Assembly: GCA_013289195.1 (NCBI GenBank)
Contig: JABDAI010000006.1
Location: 10,928 to 45,058, forward strand
DNA: 34,131 nucleotides
Direction: 5' to 3'
From: Verrucomicrobiota bacterium
GTDB lineage: Bacteria; Verrucomicrobiota; Verrucomicrobiae; Opitutales; CG1-02-43-26
Part shown: positions 34,033 to 34,131 of the stretch, one piece after another
How the letters are laid out: every line of letters begins with the position of its first letter
Numbering within the stretch: position 1 is the first letter of the stretch
Notes under the pieces: generated by a model
The model's database searches: none
What the model was told of the DNA's origin: nothing
The model's input: only the letters and a program-made list of their open reading frames with translations
Made by a program: the position numbers and the translations under genes

Positions 34033-34131
34033 ACTTCTTTCGAAACCAACTCTTTTGCTCTCTAGCGGAGTCAAAAATTTATTCGGGATCCTCATGTATT
34101 TTTGTACACTCCGGTCCCTTACAAATTTTTT
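34030..34131 (+). repeat. dispersed repeat, copy 3 (runs off window)
   Basis: The longest copy. It starts TAGACTTCTTTCGAAACC, continues with TCTTTTGCTCTCTAGCGGAG and TCAAAAATTT, and then has an imperfect hairpin between GGGATCCTCATGTA (34085-34098) and TACACTCCGGTCCC (34105-34118). It matches copy 1 in its first 49 bases and copy 2 along its whole length in outline. The right end may lie beyond the window. Confidence 0.8.

Noticed and set aside
1..34131. CRISPR array, riboswitch, rRNA or prophage
   Set aside because: I saw no regularly spaced repeats, no known riboswitch core, no rRNA sequence and no phage structural genes; the single tyrosine recombinase looks like housekeeping XerD.

Overview
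The window comes from an AT-rich bacterium with an outer membrane. It encodes lipid A enzymes (LpxC, LpxA), an OmpA/Pal-type lipoprotein, a GmhB-like heptose phosphatase and a candidate outer-membrane beta-barrel. Two features point to the PVC superphylum, and more to Verrucomicrobiota than Chlamydiota: LpxC is fused to FabZ, and the L33 protein has a long N-terminal [19 protein letters not shown] leader. This placement is an inference from remembered family features; no rRNA gene lies in the window. Several genes suggest life with a eukaryotic host: a DUF2608-type HAD protein, a secreted PI-PLC-like enzyme, a large membrane protein with F-box-like and NEL-like stretches, and a soluble protein with an N-myristoylation-like start. 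Nearly every start codon lacks a recognisable Shine-Dalgarno sequence.

Layout. 1-5.3 kb, minus strand: the start of a LysM/TPR lipoprotein, the large membrane protein, rpmG, a three-part protein joining PTS EIIA to a diadenylate cyclase domain, and nuoA. 5.5-9.2 kb: gnd and a DUF445 membrane protein (plus), then the charged effector-like protein and xerD (minus). 9.3-11.2 kb: tRNA-Asp, Pal-like lipoprotein, DUF971 protein, Cys/His-rich beta-barrel candidate. 11.2-13.4 kb, minus: lpxC-fabZ overlapping lpxA. 13.6-17.2 kb, plus: RNase D-like exonuclease, cyclophilin, MenH-like hydrolase, a secreted unknown, DUF2608 protein. 17.2-18.7 kb, minus: a secreted unknown and the PI-PLC-like enzyme. 18.9-24.7 kb: argS, MBL-fold hydrolase, and a minus-strand group of gmhB-like gene, secreted unknown and glycosyltransferase-like gene, plus another secreted unknown. 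24.9-26.8 kb, plus: an unknown protein coupled to a DegT-type aminotransferase. 27-31 kb, minus: secreted unknown, YeiH-type transporter, BrnQ, HemF. 31.3-34.1 kb, plus: DASS anion transporter, aldo/keto reductase, then a decayed ATPase fragment running into a dispersed repeat.

How the genes fit together. Core functions (translation, envelope lipid A, pentose phosphate, respiration, haem, membrane transport) are intact. Between them lie small exported proteins without recognised families, two gene relics (an FG-GAP-like fragment and a DUF4143-type ATPase tail), a dispersed repeat family with at least four partial or full copies, and a small terminal-inverted-repeat element. The two most interesting loci are the EIIA / pyruvate-kinase-C-like / diadenylate cyclase fusion directly behind nuoA, which could tie phosphotransfer or energy state to c-di-AMP, and the 781-residue membrane protein that may act on host ubiquitin pathways.
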